Of a stretch of DNA of 64,000 nucleotides, positions 43,845-54,469 are shown one piece after another (the stretch's first letter is position 1; each line of letters begins with the position of its first letter). The notes below the pieces were generated by a model. That model did not search any database. It saw only the letters and a list, made by a program, of their open reading frames with translations, and was not told the origin of the DNA. The DNA is from Reticulitermes speratus (taxonomy: Eukaryota; Arthropoda; Insecta; Blattodea; Rhinotermitidae), in the NCBI GenBank assembly GCA_021186555.1, contig JAJKFL010000007.1:27826677-27890676 (forward strand), given 5' to 3'. The position numbers were made by a program, and so were the translations under genes.

Positions 43845-44534
43845 TATATAACAAAACAATAAACAGGTCAGTAGCAAGCTTCAGTCTTATATAAATATGT
43901 ACAAGGCACATTTCCGTAAAGGCCGAAGAGCCTAGTTTTCAAAACTGGAATTCCTGCACCACTATGCACTCCTGACTGCTACTGATCATATGGTGAAAAT
44001 TTTGTGAACGTGACTTAAGCTACGCTGAAATACAGCGATAATAACAAACTCCTGCTGAAAGCAGGTTCATCCGCCTTTTAGACAAAACTGCTTCGAAATA
44101 ACATATATGCATAATTCATAATTTATAATGTCTTCAGTTGCGAATACAAAGTTTAATTCTATCTGACAAGAGATGATTTAATAAAACGCGATATTCATAC
44201 AAACCTTTTCTTCTCGGAATTCTTTTATTGTACCTTAAACCCGTATGAAATTTTAGGTATGTGTTTATGAATTCTGTGTGCTTTTTGATAAAGATGTACC
44301 ACGCTTGAGAACCAAATTACATCAAATTAGAGCAAAAATTAGGGACTGTTGAGAGATAAAAGTCAAGGCAACTGAATACTAGCCCTGCTTGCAGAAGGTC
44401 GTTTCGGTTTTGCAAACCTGTATTCAATCATTCGGTAAATAAATCCCCATATTTTTTTTTCGGAACCAGAAACTTCATCACCGTGTTCACAAAATACCGC
44501 CAATATATCCTAATATCCAGTTATTTCGATCCGC
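43845..44534. other. Unassigned sequence
   Basis: Nothing recognised. Confidence 0.4.
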
Positions 44535-44730
44535 ATTGACGCACATTTTTTCTACAAGATACTTTTTCAATATTATCCTCCAATCCATGCTAATTCTCCC
44601 ACTTGACATCGTCCTCTCAAGATTACCGGTCATTACTTTTTTCATGCATGCTACATGTCCTGGTCAACCTCTCTCCATTGATTTAATTATTTTAACAGTA
44701 CTGATTGAGGAGCACACATTTATGAAGCTA
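44535..44730 (-). mobile_element. LINE-A fragment, very old
   Basis: TTTTTCAATATTATCCTCCA, ATCCATGCTAATTCTCCC and GCTACATGTCCTGGTCAACC align with the complement of the LINE-A part encoding GHVARM to RWEDNIK. More diverged than any other copy here. Confidence 0.6.
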
Positions 44731-45181
44731 TTCTGCCAAAAGGTGTTAAGAGGATAGTAACATTTATAAAGGATGCCTGGGAAATAAGATGAAAAAAAAC
44801 GATAAAAGAAAGGAGAATAAAAGAATGACAGAGAGAGAGAGAGAAAGAAGTTCGTGACATGTCTAAGGATTTCACGACCGGTTACATCTGGAACCCGTTC
44901 TTTTAAAAATTTTACCGAAGTAACAGAAAGCTAGTTGAAGATGTGATCAGCGTTACAAATACGGTCCAAGACGACTGAAGCGATAAGGTCTGTGATCTGG
45001 CTTGACAGCGTATTGTTATAAACGGACTGGAAAATCTGATACAGACACTGTCGCCTGCACGAGTCAGTCAGACAGGGAACGGTCTAAATCTTCTAATCCT
45101 CAAAAGCGAATAAAAACCCATCAAAGTACCTTACTGTTGATCGAAATATTTACTGAAAAAAAAAAACCCTCTTGAGGGAAA
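44731..45181. other. Unassigned sequence
   Basis: Nothing recognised except a short (GA)n at 44829-44845. Confidence 0.4.
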
Positions 45182-45480
45182 AAAAGTAAAGGTAAATTTG
45201 TCACTGTGCACGCTACGAAGGAATATGGGGAAGTAGAGGTATAACTCCATTCATTCTTAACTTCAGCACGATATGGAGGTGAAAGGTCAGTTTCAGGCCC
45301 CAACCGCTTGACCCACTGGGGAAAGATTCCCCGGTGCCCATCGAATAGGAAACTGTTCGTGAACCACAGCTTAAGTAGACGTTTTGGATAAGGGAGAAAG
45401 TATTGCTTCTGCCTGGAATCGAACCACAATTCCTCGAGTACCGATACTGTAAACTAGTCATTATGCAGACTGAGACATCC
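45182..45480 (-). mobile_element. SINE-2, diverged, minus strand
   Basis: On the minus strand: TGTGGTTCGATTCCAGG (B box region), GTGGGTCAAGCGGTTGGGG, CTGACCTTTCACCTCCATAT, GTTAAGAATGAATGGAG, and a tail TTTACCTTTAC at the left end. Target duplication not clear. Confidence 0.7.
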
Positions 45481-45624
45481 CCGTTCCTTATCTTCAAGGA
45501 AAACAATATTTTAATAATCACGCCTTTTGGATGTGCTTGTATTTTTTAAGGCGCCTCCTCGCCGTAGTGTTATTAAATATAAATGAACGTTGCAATCGGT
45601 CAACACAACATTATATTCAGTAAG

Positions 45625-45670
45625 AATAAGGCTACATGTTTCGGCTAAAAATTATTATCCACCATCAGCC
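45625..45670 (-). repeat. Decayed hammerhead-like block
   Basis: Minus strand: TTAGGG, CTGATGG, ...AGCCGAAACATGTAGCCTTA. The core has lost its last A, but the outer strands are still largely complementary (TTAGGGC against GCCTTA). Confidence 0.35.
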
Positions 45671-45819
45671 CTAATTGCAAAAATAAAAAAGGGGGGTATA
45701 TTTTACAGCTCTATTTCAGATTTGAGACCTCAACCCTTAACAAGCTAAAATATGCATATAGCCTAATCTGAAATGTACAGAATGCCAGAAATGTGCAATT
45801 TTAAAGCTTTATATTATAT

Positions 45820-45915
45820 TAGTTAACAATTACACACCAACGAATGCACTACACTCTTTTTATGTTTTCAGTACCTACATATGTTTCGGCACTTTTTTGC
45901 CATCCTCAGGGTTTG
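45820..45915 (-). mobile_element. Single fold-back arm, FB4-like ends
   Basis: ACACCAACGAATGCACTACA at the left is the end motif of FB4/FB2, followed by an intact hammerhead-like block (45873-45912). No second arm was found close by. Confidence 0.65.
45873..45912 (-). ncRNA. Hammerhead-ribozyme-like motif
   Basis: Minus strand: ACC, core CUGAGGA, U, hairpin GGCA..UGCC, GAA, ACAUAUGU, A, then GGUA. Stem I ACC/GGU is three perfect pairs and differs from the CCCC/GGGG and GAAC/GUUC versions. Confidence 0.48.
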
Positions 45916-47150
45916 CCGCAATTTTAAGTTTATAAAACGCTAACAATATTAAACAGAATATGACGTCGACAATTAGATATAAAATTCTTAGAAGCGACTT
46001 GTATATATTGCAGTCTGACCATCGAAGTTTAGAAAAACTGCGTATAAAGTAGGACTCGCTTCAATTCTTAATTTTGTTTTGCGATTTTTTTCTGTTACTT
46101 GTTTCGAGTATGTTGATAAGGTTGTTTAAACGTGTTTAATATTATTTAAATCTTGGTATAATACAATAAGCCAGTGTTACATGTCTTAACTGCGTCGTGC
46201 TAAATGCCTAGGCATTCAAGCACGACGCAGTCTTAGCATATTCTAGCATATGGATGCTATAGTGGCTGTACCTCCTGTTCCGCTAGTAAAGAAACAATAC
46301 AAGATTCTGTTGAATTAGTACAAACTTATGTTCAATATATCTCTCTGCAACGGTTGAGAACTACCGCTCCAGCACATCCAAAGAGCAGTGCAAGAAACAA
46401 CAGGCCTCATCATACTGTACCCTGATGCTAAAGTCTTAAACTAGAGGAAATTACACGTTAGACTTTATAAATAAGGTGCAAGGCAGGAATTACCCAACTA
46501 ATTATTTATACCTTTAGTGGTTGTACCCAGAGAGAAGCTCCATATAAACAGCAGTATCCTCTCTTTCTATCGATTCCACGGGCCTGAAAACTAAGACGTG
46601 GAATCAGCATAAATTCCATAATTGGAGTAGGGTAGAAAATAGTATATCCTTAGCTATTACACCTTCTCCAAACCCCTCTTCTTCCAATAAATACAACCCC
46701 AATTTCTCTTTAGGTTATATAAGGGTCCTGGACTTAAGTAAAGGGGTTGTTGTCGTCCCTCAACAATCCCTTCTCTTCTTCACACAGTTAATAAATAAAT
46801 AATTGCAACTTGAATTACGTCAATGCTCATGGATGAACATTAAACTTCCTGGCTTTGTTGCTATTATTAGGGGAACAGATAGGAGTACAGTAAGTTTAAT
46901 AAGTTTCTGACTTCTCTTGTCTTCCTTTCATCATAGCTTTAATACAAATAAGAACAAAGAATAAAGTTTCAGTTGCGGAAGAAAGGCTATATACGCAGTC
47001 GCAAATAAGTCTGTTTTAACTTTAAAATAACTTCATGTTTTGGATTCGCTTTATTTTTAGCATAAACAGTATTTATTCTTAAAGTCCTTCCTTAACAAAT
47101 GTTTGTGATGAAGATGTAATGTTATTTCTTGGAAATAGTAACTAAATCTT
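45916..47150. other. Unassigned, with palindrome at 46189-46231
   Basis: No gene recognised. ACTGCGTCGTGCT at 46189-46201 and its complement at 46219-46231 enclose AAATGCCTAGGCATTCA, itself palindromic, so almost the whole 43 bases can fold into one stem. Confidence 0.5.
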
Positions 47151-47160
47151 TAATTATAGC

Positions 47161-47446
47161 GTTTTGTTTTGTGGTTAAGGGCCCCGCAGCAGATGCTACG
47201 GACGCAACGCAGCGTAAAGGCTTGTTGTGCAACCCTGTGATGAAGATGATTGTTTTTTTTTTTCGTTTCTCCAAGTAATGGTGCACCGGAATAATGAAAC
47301 TGACAGGGGAAAACCGAAGTACTCGAGGATAAACCTGTCCCAGTGCCACTTTGTCCACCATAAATCCCACATGGACTGACCCGAGATCGAACCCGGGCCT
47401 CCGCGTTGAGAGGCCGGCGACTAACCGCCTCAGCCATGGCACGGCC
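47161..47446 (-). mobile_element. SINE-5 with 10 bp target duplication
   Basis: Minus strand: head GCCGTGCCATGGCTGAGGCG then GTTAGTCGCC, B box GGGTTCGATCTC, body GACAAAGTGGCACTGGGACA, ATCACAGGGTTGCACAACAA, GTAGCATCTGCTGCGGGGCC. TAATTATAGC flanks it at 47151-47160 and 47447-47456. Confidence 0.93.
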
Positions 47447-47664
47447 TAATTATAGCTTAGATGACGTTATACCTTGAAGAGTTTAAAGGCACCTATAATA
47501 GAATCTTATAGCAAGGGTCTTCCTCGAGAAATTAATAATTCTTTAGCTGGACAAGAAATTTGCTGTTTTAAATACTCGTAAATTTAAAGATTCACTACTT
47601 TCTTCACAAAACTAGACCTTATCACGAACTAGTTCCTATGTTCTTACGCTACATAAGTAAAATA

Positions 47665-47750
47665 TTGGCAGGTTTTCCCCTTCGTCGCCCATCCATCTAC
47701 CATCGACGCTATATAAGCTCACGGATTGGCAGGGTCATTGAATTAAACAT
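47665..47750 (+). mobile_element. SINE-5 subfamily 3' fragment
   Basis: GGCAGGTTTTCCCC and CCATCTACCATCGACGCTAT resemble the 3' part of the SINE-5 subfamily at 9163-9400. The tRNA head is absent. Confidence 0.45.
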
Positions 47751-47954
47751 TTACAGAAGTAGCTCACACAATAATCACCCTACGACACCAAACTAGTTTA
47801 ATGACTAATTTGACAGGCGATCTGTCTACACTGTGGCCTGTATAAGAAGTTGTCCCCATATCTAATCTGTATGTCATATAAATACGTGATGGAGGTAACG
47901 CTACAAATGTTATAAACCACTGTAGTCAGTGGTGGTGAGTGCTTTGCTCCACGT
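47751..47954. other. Unassigned sequence
   Basis: Nothing recognised. Confidence 0.4.
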
Positions 47955-47966
47955 TCCGGCCTATTT

Positions 47967-48189
47967 TTTTCCCCCAATGGTTCGACAGCCCCTTGGGGGC
48001 CTAGGACACCTCATTTTTCAAGGCTTCACGATCACACTCAGACACGCCACACTCGGTAGGACTCCTCTGGAAGATTGGCCAGCCCGTCGCAGAGACCTCT
48101 ACCTGACAACACACAACACTCACAAGAGACAGACATCCATGCCCTAGGCGGGATTCGAACCCACAATTCCAGCAAGCGAGCGGCCGTAG
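47967..48189 (-). mobile_element. SINE-4, 5'-truncated, 12 bp target duplication
   Basis: On the minus strand it begins inside the tRNA-like head (CTACGGCCGCTCGCTTGC), keeps the B box (GGGTTCGAATCCC) and the full body. The A box is missing, so the insertion was truncated. TCCGGCCTATTT flanks it at 47955-47966 and 48190-48201. Confidence 0.92.
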
Positions 48190-48201
48190 TCCGGCCTATT
48201 T

Positions 48202-48407
48202 ACCTCAGATTAAAAAAACCCAACTAGGAATTAATGTGCTAGTTTAGTTCGTCCCAACTCTCAAATATAAAAACAGAAACAAAGCTAGAGCTGTATAATG
48301 GATCTTGATGATGCAAAATCTGATGTTGAAGGCGTTTTGTGTTCAGTAAGTTTCCCACAGTCTCCAATAAGCAGATGAAGGAATGTATCCTGGAAAGTTT
48401 GTCCGGG
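48202..48407. other. Unassigned sequence
   Basis: Nothing recognised. Confidence 0.4.
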
Positions 48408-48420
48408 ACATGAAAGTGTT

Positions 48421-48704
48421 TTTTTTACGTGGTGAAGGGCCCCGCAGCAAATGCTACGGACGCACCACAGCCTGACGGCTTTTTGTGCAACCCTGTGATG
48501 AAGATGAGCAGTTTTTTTTACCAAGTTTTACAAGTAATGGAGCACCAGTGGAATGAAATTGACAGGGGAAAACCGACAACTCGGAGAGAAACCTGTCTCA
48601 ATGCCACTTTGTCCACCACAAACCCCACATGGACTGACCCGGGATCGAACCCGGGCCTTCGCGGTGAGAGGCCGGAGACTAACCGCCTGAGCCATGGCAC
48701 GGCC
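48421..48704 (-). mobile_element. SINE-5 with 13 bp target duplication
   Basis: Full-length on the minus strand: head GCCGTGCCATGGCTCAGGCG, B box GGGTTCGATCCC, and a 3' end GCGGGGCCCTTCACC. ACATGAAAGTGTT at 48408-48420 and ACATAAAAGTGTT at 48705-48717 (one mismatch) are the target duplication. Confidence 0.93.
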
Positions 48705-48717
48705 ACATAAAAGTGTT

Positions 48718-49399
48718 AGTATGCATATTGGAGAGCATTTTTGCTTCCCTGTCGTTATTTATTCCTCTTTGTTTCATCATTCTCTATCATTATTTTATTT
48801 TTCTTCGCCTGTTTATCCTTATAGTCTGTAATTACTTCTATTTTTTTTCGTTTCTTCTATTCCTTGTACCTTCCCTTCTGTCTTCATTGTCACTTCGTCT
48901 TACCGTAACGACATCTCAGCAGTTGGAACATCCTATCATAAATGGAATAACCAACTTAGAGTACAGTCTGTCATTTCTCCACTCCTCTCGTCCCTCATAG
49001 CACAAAGTAACATCTTCCAGCTAGTATCGTTCAAGTTAATTTTCGACTGATACGCCAGCTGAGACCCATGCTTTCACTTCGCAAAACTGCTAACATTTTA
49101 GTGGTAACGCCCCCCCCCCCCCCCCCCCGCTACGTACACATTCACTCTGCGTTTTCCCTAGAGTTTGAGGTTTATACGTGTGGAATTGTGCAAGATCATC
49201 GCAGCGTTTAAAGAAAAAAATAAATGGGGTTGTCAGTAGGAACTCCCTCTTGTTCATTTTTCTCTCAAGACACATTTGGGGTGGGGGTGGGGGAATACGT
49301 TGAATTACAAGTTACTTTCCTAGCAGAACTATCGTGTTCGTATAAGCTTCATTTATGGGCTTACACACCTGTCATAAGTTAGTATTATAAAGAGGGGGA
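48718..49399. other. Unassigned, with C19 run
   Basis: A pyrimidine-rich T/C stretch at 48730-48900 gives open frames rich in Leu/Phe/Ser by composition only. A run of about 19 C lies at 49110-49128. Confidence 0.5.
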
Positions 49400-49590
49400 A
49401 ATTTTACTAACACTTCAAAGACAGATGTAAACCTGTACACTATTTAAAAATTAAGACCGTACCGCGCAGTAAACACAACCCGTCTCGGTTATAAAACCCA
49501 ATCTGTTAATGCTGTATTCGGAAAACTATCGCCATTTGGTTTGACGTCTATACAAAACACATAAATGCGCTGTGTAGACAGAATGTGGAA
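49400..49590 (-). repeat. Unclassified interspersed repeat, copy 2
   Basis: The complement of CGTACCGCGCAGTAAACACA, GTCTCGGTTATAAAACCCA and TGTTAATGCTGTATTCGG matches 25190-25390. Similarity extends on both sides, with indels. Confidence 0.7.
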
Positions 49591-50041
49591 TTCTGAATAT
49601 TGAATGTTTTTCGTACATAAAGATATCACAGTGGTTAATGAGTATAAAAAAGTTTTATTTGCACTATTGTATCGATCTATATTAAAATTAATTTATTGTT
49701 GTAAGGATATATTGTTTCAAAACGTATGAATAACAATACATTAAAGCTGCATAAGCTTAGAAATTATTTCCCCATATATTTCGCTAAATATTCAGCACAT
49801 TAAAAAAATTTCTCCAATAAAAGGTGGATACCATAGTCGGTTATAGTAAGAATCTTTTGTAAGATGAAGCATTTTCGCGAGAAAAGCCGTAAAATTTGAG
49901 CGTCTTTAAAGGTGTAATATTGAAATGTCTGAAGCAAAATTGAATTCAGTAAAGATCTAACACACCAAATTTTGTAAAAATACATCAAGGGTTATGCAAC
50001 ACTCATGCTGGAGGTGAGAAATCTACACAAAATTCTAGTCA
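49591..50041. other. Unassigned AT-rich sequence
   Basis: Nothing recognised. Confidence 0.4.
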
Positions 50042-50563
50042 GTGATCCTGAAAGGAAAAATTAAGATGTATCTAATAATAAATGAGATCATAATATTAAG
50101 GCGAATCTTCAAACAATATGGTTTGGGAATAAAGGCTACATATAGCAGGCTCAGGATAGGACCCATTGGCATGCATTTGCGAACATTAAGTTTGAATCCT
50201 GTTAAAGGAGTAGAATATACTGACCGAGAAATCTGCTGTCAGCCTCCTGACAAACATTTGTTCCATAGTATCAGTAGTGTATGGCTGAAGTATGTTAGTC
50301 TTTTACTGTCAATTATGTTTGTCTTAAGCCACTCTTGTCCTCACACACAAAGCTGTGACGTAATTCAGACACATACTGTCTACATTTGCAATGTGAAGAC
50401 CATTCGCTTTGGTGCGCATTGCAACATCTCCCCACACCCACCCCATAGTGAGGTCTGTGACATTACCACACTTCGAAGTACTAATAGTAAATCAAATCCC
50501 TTATGGAGCAGTAAAATTCTGATCGTGTATGTACTGGCATTCAAGGATCTTTGCAATTATTAA
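50042..50563 (+). CDS. Unrecognised 173-codon open frame
   Basis: This is the longest open frame outside repeats and LINE copies (173 codons, ATG at 50042). I recognise no domain. A hydrophobic segment (VSLLLSIMFVLSH) lies near residues 85-97, and Cys and His are scattered without a clear finger pattern. No promoter, splice or neighbour evidence supports it. A frame of this length can occur by chance in 64 kb, so it is listed for completeness. Confidence 0.12.
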   Translation: MILKGKIKMYLIINEIIILRRIFKQYGLGIKATYSRLRIGPIGMHLRTLSLNPVKGVEYTDREICCQPPDKHLFHSISSVWLKYVSLLLSIMFVLSHSCPHTQSCDVIQTHTVYICNVKTIRFGAHCNISPHPPHSEVCDITTLRSTNSKSNPLWSSKILIVYVLAFKDLCNY

Positions 50564-50765
50564 AGAGATGGGGCTTTTGCAGAAGGGTTTTTATTGAACA
50601 GCTACTGTTCGCTGTTATACAGGCACGGTCATAAAATAACGAACTGTTCACATATTCTCATCATCGTCTACATGCCAGTCCATCTGTGTGTGTTCACAAA
50701 TATTGAAAGTAGTTCCTTTATAGTCTACGTTGTTTACAGAAATTTGTAAAATGTAATAAATAGGA

Positions 50766-51031
50766 GTTGGTTGAGGCACTACGCTGCACGCTGACAGACC
50801 GAGGGTTCGATTCCCCAGGAAGTCATTGGGATTTTTCATTGACTTAATCCTTCCTGGGGTCGACTGAGCCTCTAACAGAAATGAATACCAGGGATGTCTC
50901 CTGGAGGTAAAGGCGGCCGGTGCGTAGGGCTGACAGTCCTACCACCTTTATGTGCTGAGACTGTAGAAATTCTGGGAGCCTCAACCTTCTGGAGTCCTAA
51001 GGGCCTGTTCAGGCCTGTAATGGGATAGCTT
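50766..51031 (+). mobile_element. SINE-3 with 12 bp target duplication
   Basis: It starts within the tRNA-like head (GTTGGTTGAGGCACTACGCT), has B box GGGTTCGATTCCC (about 50803-50815) and the SINE-3 body, and ends TAATGGGATAGCTTTA. TAATAAATAGGA flanks it at 50754-50765 and 51032-51043. Slightly 5'-truncated at the A box. Confidence 0.93.
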
Positions 51032-51043
51032 TAATAAATAGGA

Positions 51044-51440
51044 TTACTTTTCAAAAAGGATATAAATTGCAAACTTATTTTGTATGACGTGGTATTAAAA
51101 ACAGTACACTGTCAGCAAAACCAGCAAATCGTGAACGCGTACCTTTTAGGGAACTTAACGCGTTTCTAAATAGTACCGGGGGACGTTAAATTACTAGTGT
51201 ATTTTTTCGTCGACTCGTACACGTGAACAAAAACAAATCTCAAGTGATGCGGAAGGAGTCGGTCATGACCCAGTTTAAGATGGTTGCCAGTCTTAGAATG
51301 AAGAGATCGAAGGAGCCAACAGGAATATCAGGGACAACGAAAGGACTTATGTCAGGGATTTAAACCCGGTGCGTTCCAAACGCGAGTGGTAACTACTACG
51401 CACCAAATTATGTATATTTATATGGCCTGTACGAACAGTG
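51044..51440. other. Unassigned sequence
   Basis: Nothing recognised. Confidence 0.4.
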
Positions 51441-52139
51441 GCATAGCAAGGTTTTTTGGTACTGGCGTAGTAAGGTTTTTTTGTACTGGCAGAAGGTTTT
51501 TTGTACTGCGTAGTAAGGTTTTTTGGTACTGGCGTAGTAAGGTTTTTTGGTACTGGCGTAGTAAGGTTTTTTGGTACTGGCGTAGTAAGGTTTTTTTGGT
51601 ACTGGCGTAGTAAGGTTTTTTGGTACTGGCGTAGTAAGGTTTTTTGGTACTGGCTAGTAAGGTTTTTTGGTACTGGCGTAGTAAGGTTTTTTGGTACTGG
51701 CGTAGTAAGGTTTTTTGGTACTGGCGTAGTAAGGTTTTTTGGTACTGGCGTAGTAAGGTTTTTTGGTACTGGCGTAGTAAGAGTTTTTTTGGTACTGGCG
51801 TAGTAAGGTTTTTTGGTACTGGCGTAGTAAGGTTTTTTGGTACTGGCGTAGTAAGGTTTTTTGGTACTGGCGTAGTAAGGTTTTTTGGTACTGGCGTAGT
51901 AAGGTTTTTTGGTACTGGCATAGTAAGGTTTTTTGGTACTGGCTAGTAAGGTTTTTGGTACTGGCGTAGTAAGGTTTTTTGGTACTGGCGTAGTAAGGTT
52001 TTTTGGTACTGGCGTAGTAAGGTTTTTTGGTACTGGCGTAGTAAGGTTTTTGTACTGGGTAGTAAGGTTTTTTGTACTGGCGTAGTAAGGTTTTTGTACT
52101 GTAGTAAGTTTTGGTACTGGCGTAGTAAGGTTTTTTTTG
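51441..52139. repeat. 24 bp minisatellite, about 29 units
   Basis: The unit is GGTACTGGCGTAGTAAGG followed by six T. Most units are identical; variants lack one or a few bases or have seven or eight T. Because 24 is a multiple of three and several frames lack stops, long open frames arise on both strands (VVRFFGTG on plus, PVPKNLTT on minus). These are by-products of the repeat. Copy number could differ in the real genome because such arrays assemble poorly. Confidence 0.97.
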
Positions 52140-52986
52140 GCGCCCGGGACGAATAGTCACAAACATCACCCGTAGCAGAAACTATGAATTTATGAAACCC
52201 ACAATCATGTATTTAATTTTCCTTTATTTTGATAAATAATTTAAAACTTATTGAACGCTGCAAATCATATTTTTTATTTAAAATGTTCATTTTAACGCTC
52301 CTTGGACTCTGTCCCCCCCCCCCTTCGAATTTTAAACGGCGAACATGATTTTCATAAGACCCTCATGGGGCAAACAACACATAATCGATGCATCATTTCA
52401 TTCACTTGTTTCTATTCACATGTCATGACGTACAAGTCTTCGTGTGTTTGTCTTTAGAATTCAAGTAATGGGTAGACACTCCTGTATCAATATGTCCGAC
52501 ATCACAACATTATTTGCCTATGAAGCACACCACGCTCCAAATATTGATACCATTCTTTGTCTCTCAATATGTGTGTAGCAGATGTTTGCATAATTGTAAT
52601 TAACAAATGACATCCACTGTGTCAACACGTAATACAGGCCAAAACCAAAACACTGCAGTAACTGGAGAGACGTCAGGGTGTCTACAATGTCTGTTATATT
52701 ACTGGCAGTGGAATAACAAGTATTGCCAAATAATACAGTTGCACAGTTAATGTAATTGCGGAAATTTCTTTTACAGCCGCACCGAGCACGGAAGCTTTGT
52801 CACATAGAGACTGTAGTCGCTGTGACATCCCGTGACAGCTGTGATGCTCAGAACAGCGATGAAATAAACACACTGTAGCATAAATGTAACTACTGCCACA
52901 GAGGTGCTATGCTAAAGTACAGGGCTTGGTGTGAAGAAGGTAGGTATAGCTTTTGTAGGTATGAATCCACCAAAATGTATTTTATT
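52140..52986. other. Unassigned sequence
   Basis: No gene recognised; a C11 run at 52313-52323. Confidence 0.4.
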
Positions 52987-53507
52987 TTTAGAAGCGTTTC
53001 CAAAATTGCGAAACGCGATTATTAGCTTCGTTATCTCTGTACGTCTGTCCGTCCGCATGAAAGAACTCGGCTCCTACTGGACGGATTTTCATGAAATTTG
53101 ATATTTGACTATTTTTCGATAATATATGGAGAAAATTAAAGTTTCACTAATATCTGACAAGAATAATGAGTACTTTGCATGAAGACCTATGTATATTTAT
53201 GATAGTATTTCCGTTAATTCTTCTTAGAATGAGGAATATTTCAGACAAACGTTGTACAGAAAATCAAGACACACTTTTTATGTTCAATAAAGTTTTTCTG
53301 AAAATCGTGCCGTTTATGAGATAATGTGGAAAAATTTGGTAGATCCAGACAGGCCACAGATGACAATATAATACGGCGCATGTGCTTTGCGTGCTGGATA
53401 ACTAAGGCTACAGACACACTCTCACAATGTGTAATACTTATTGCTTTTCCACTGCAACAATGGTTACGCGAACGCGCCTCACTGTTTCGTTATACGCATA
53501 TCGCCTG
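52987..53507 (+). mobile_element. MITE-1, copy 3
   Basis: The left end TTTTTAGAAGCGTTTCC is diverged; the interior keeps GAACTCGGCTCC, ACGGATTTTCATGAAATTTG, CGTGCCGTTTATGAGATAAT and GGATAACTAAGGCTACAGAC; the right end has TACGCGAACGCGCCTCA and TATACGCATATCGCCTG. Same orientation as copies 1 and 4. Confidence 0.88.
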
Positions 53508-53984
53508 TATTGTCTTTTAAAAAATCTAAATTAAAAGTGTCCTTGTGCTAAATTATGTACCATGCCGTGGCGTGTAGGTATTGTTCCATGCAGTCTTCTA
53601 GTTATAGACGGAGGTCAGTAGTCAACCTCGGCACTGGTCCTTCGAGAAAGAATTCCAGTAGACGCTGGACAGGAGGGTGCGTGTGCCCCAGAGCCGGTGT
53701 GAAGGCTTTGGAGAAGACAAATTCTAGTCCTGCCTAGAATCTAACGCCTATTGATCTGTCATCCAGTACGTAGCCCAGCCATTATAATTAGTGATACTGG
53801 AGAAACACACAGCTGCATTAACACTTTATTTGTACCAGTCATCGCAGACATTTCATAAGGAACGATGTTTCTGAGATCACAAATGTGATTTTAACGTACG
53901 AAAAGCTAAGTGACAGGTAACATAGGCACAGTCTCCTATTTGAACAATTTTTCAGCCGGTTAGGCTACAGTTACATAACCCTAA
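53508..53984. other. Unassigned sequence
   Basis: Nothing recognised. Confidence 0.4.
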
Positions 53985-54108
53985 ATCACCACCGTACTCA
54001 CAAAAGCCCGCCATTGCTCCGTATCCACAGACGAATCAATTCACATTACTTATTTTTAAATTATTTCCTTAAGTTTCGTTTTAATATTATCCTCCCACAT
54101 ACGACTAA
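53985..54108 (-). mobile_element. LINE-A fragment, part 1 (interrupted)
   Basis: The complement of the LINE-A 3' region: ACCGTACTCACAAAAGCCCG, then TTTCGTTTTAATATTATCCT. Two SINE-2 copies interrupt it; remnants continue at 54406-54459. Confidence 0.75.
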
Positions 54109-54393
54109 GGTGGGCCGCGATAGCTCAGTCGGTATAGTGGCTCGCTATGGGCTATACGGCCCGGGGATCGAATCCCGGTGGGGGCAAGATTTTTCGCAGC
54201 CGTCCAGACCGGCCCTGGGGCCCACCCAGCCTCCTATACAATGGGTACCGGGTCCCTTTCCCGGGGGTAAAGCGGCCGGGGCGTGGAGTTGACCACCCAC
54301 CCTCATCTAGCGCCGAGGTTAAAGAAAGAGTAGAGCTATACCTCTACTCCCCCTCTGGGCCTTCGTGGCCTGTTCTAGGGTGAACTTTACTTT
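54109..54393 (+). mobile_element. SINE-2, best-preserved copy, 12 bp target duplication
   Basis: A box TAGCTCAGTCGG (54121-54132) and B box GGATCGAATCC (54165-54175) in a head resembling a tRNA; body GTCCAGACCGGCCC, CACCCAGCCTCC, GGCGTGGAGTTGACCACC; tail GTGAACTTTACTTT. ACATACGACTAA flanks it at 54097-54108 and 54394-54405. Confidence 0.95.
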
Positions 54394-54405
54394 ACATACG
54401 ACTAA

Positions 54406-54459
54406 TATCCTAAGTCGTCTTTTGAAGTTTTCCAAACGTTTATAAGAATTGTTTTCCCA
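54406..54459 (-). mobile_element. LINE-A fragment, part 2
   Basis: A short decayed remnant between the two SINE-2 insertions; it fits the position following the LINE-A piece that ends at 54108. Assigned mainly by context. Confidence 0.45.
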
Positions 54460-54469
54460 CATTCATTCT

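Noticed and set aside
51418..52169. Open frames of 167-171 codons on the minus strand and ~100 codons on the plus strand
   Set aside because: All arise from the 24 bp minisatellite; both strands and several frames are open at once and the reading changes at each unit with a base deletion.
54109..54190. tRNA gene candidate (A and B boxes)
   Set aside because: The box-containing heads here and in the other SINE-1 to SINE-5 copies lack a regular acceptor stem and are followed by a conserved SINE body with target duplications.
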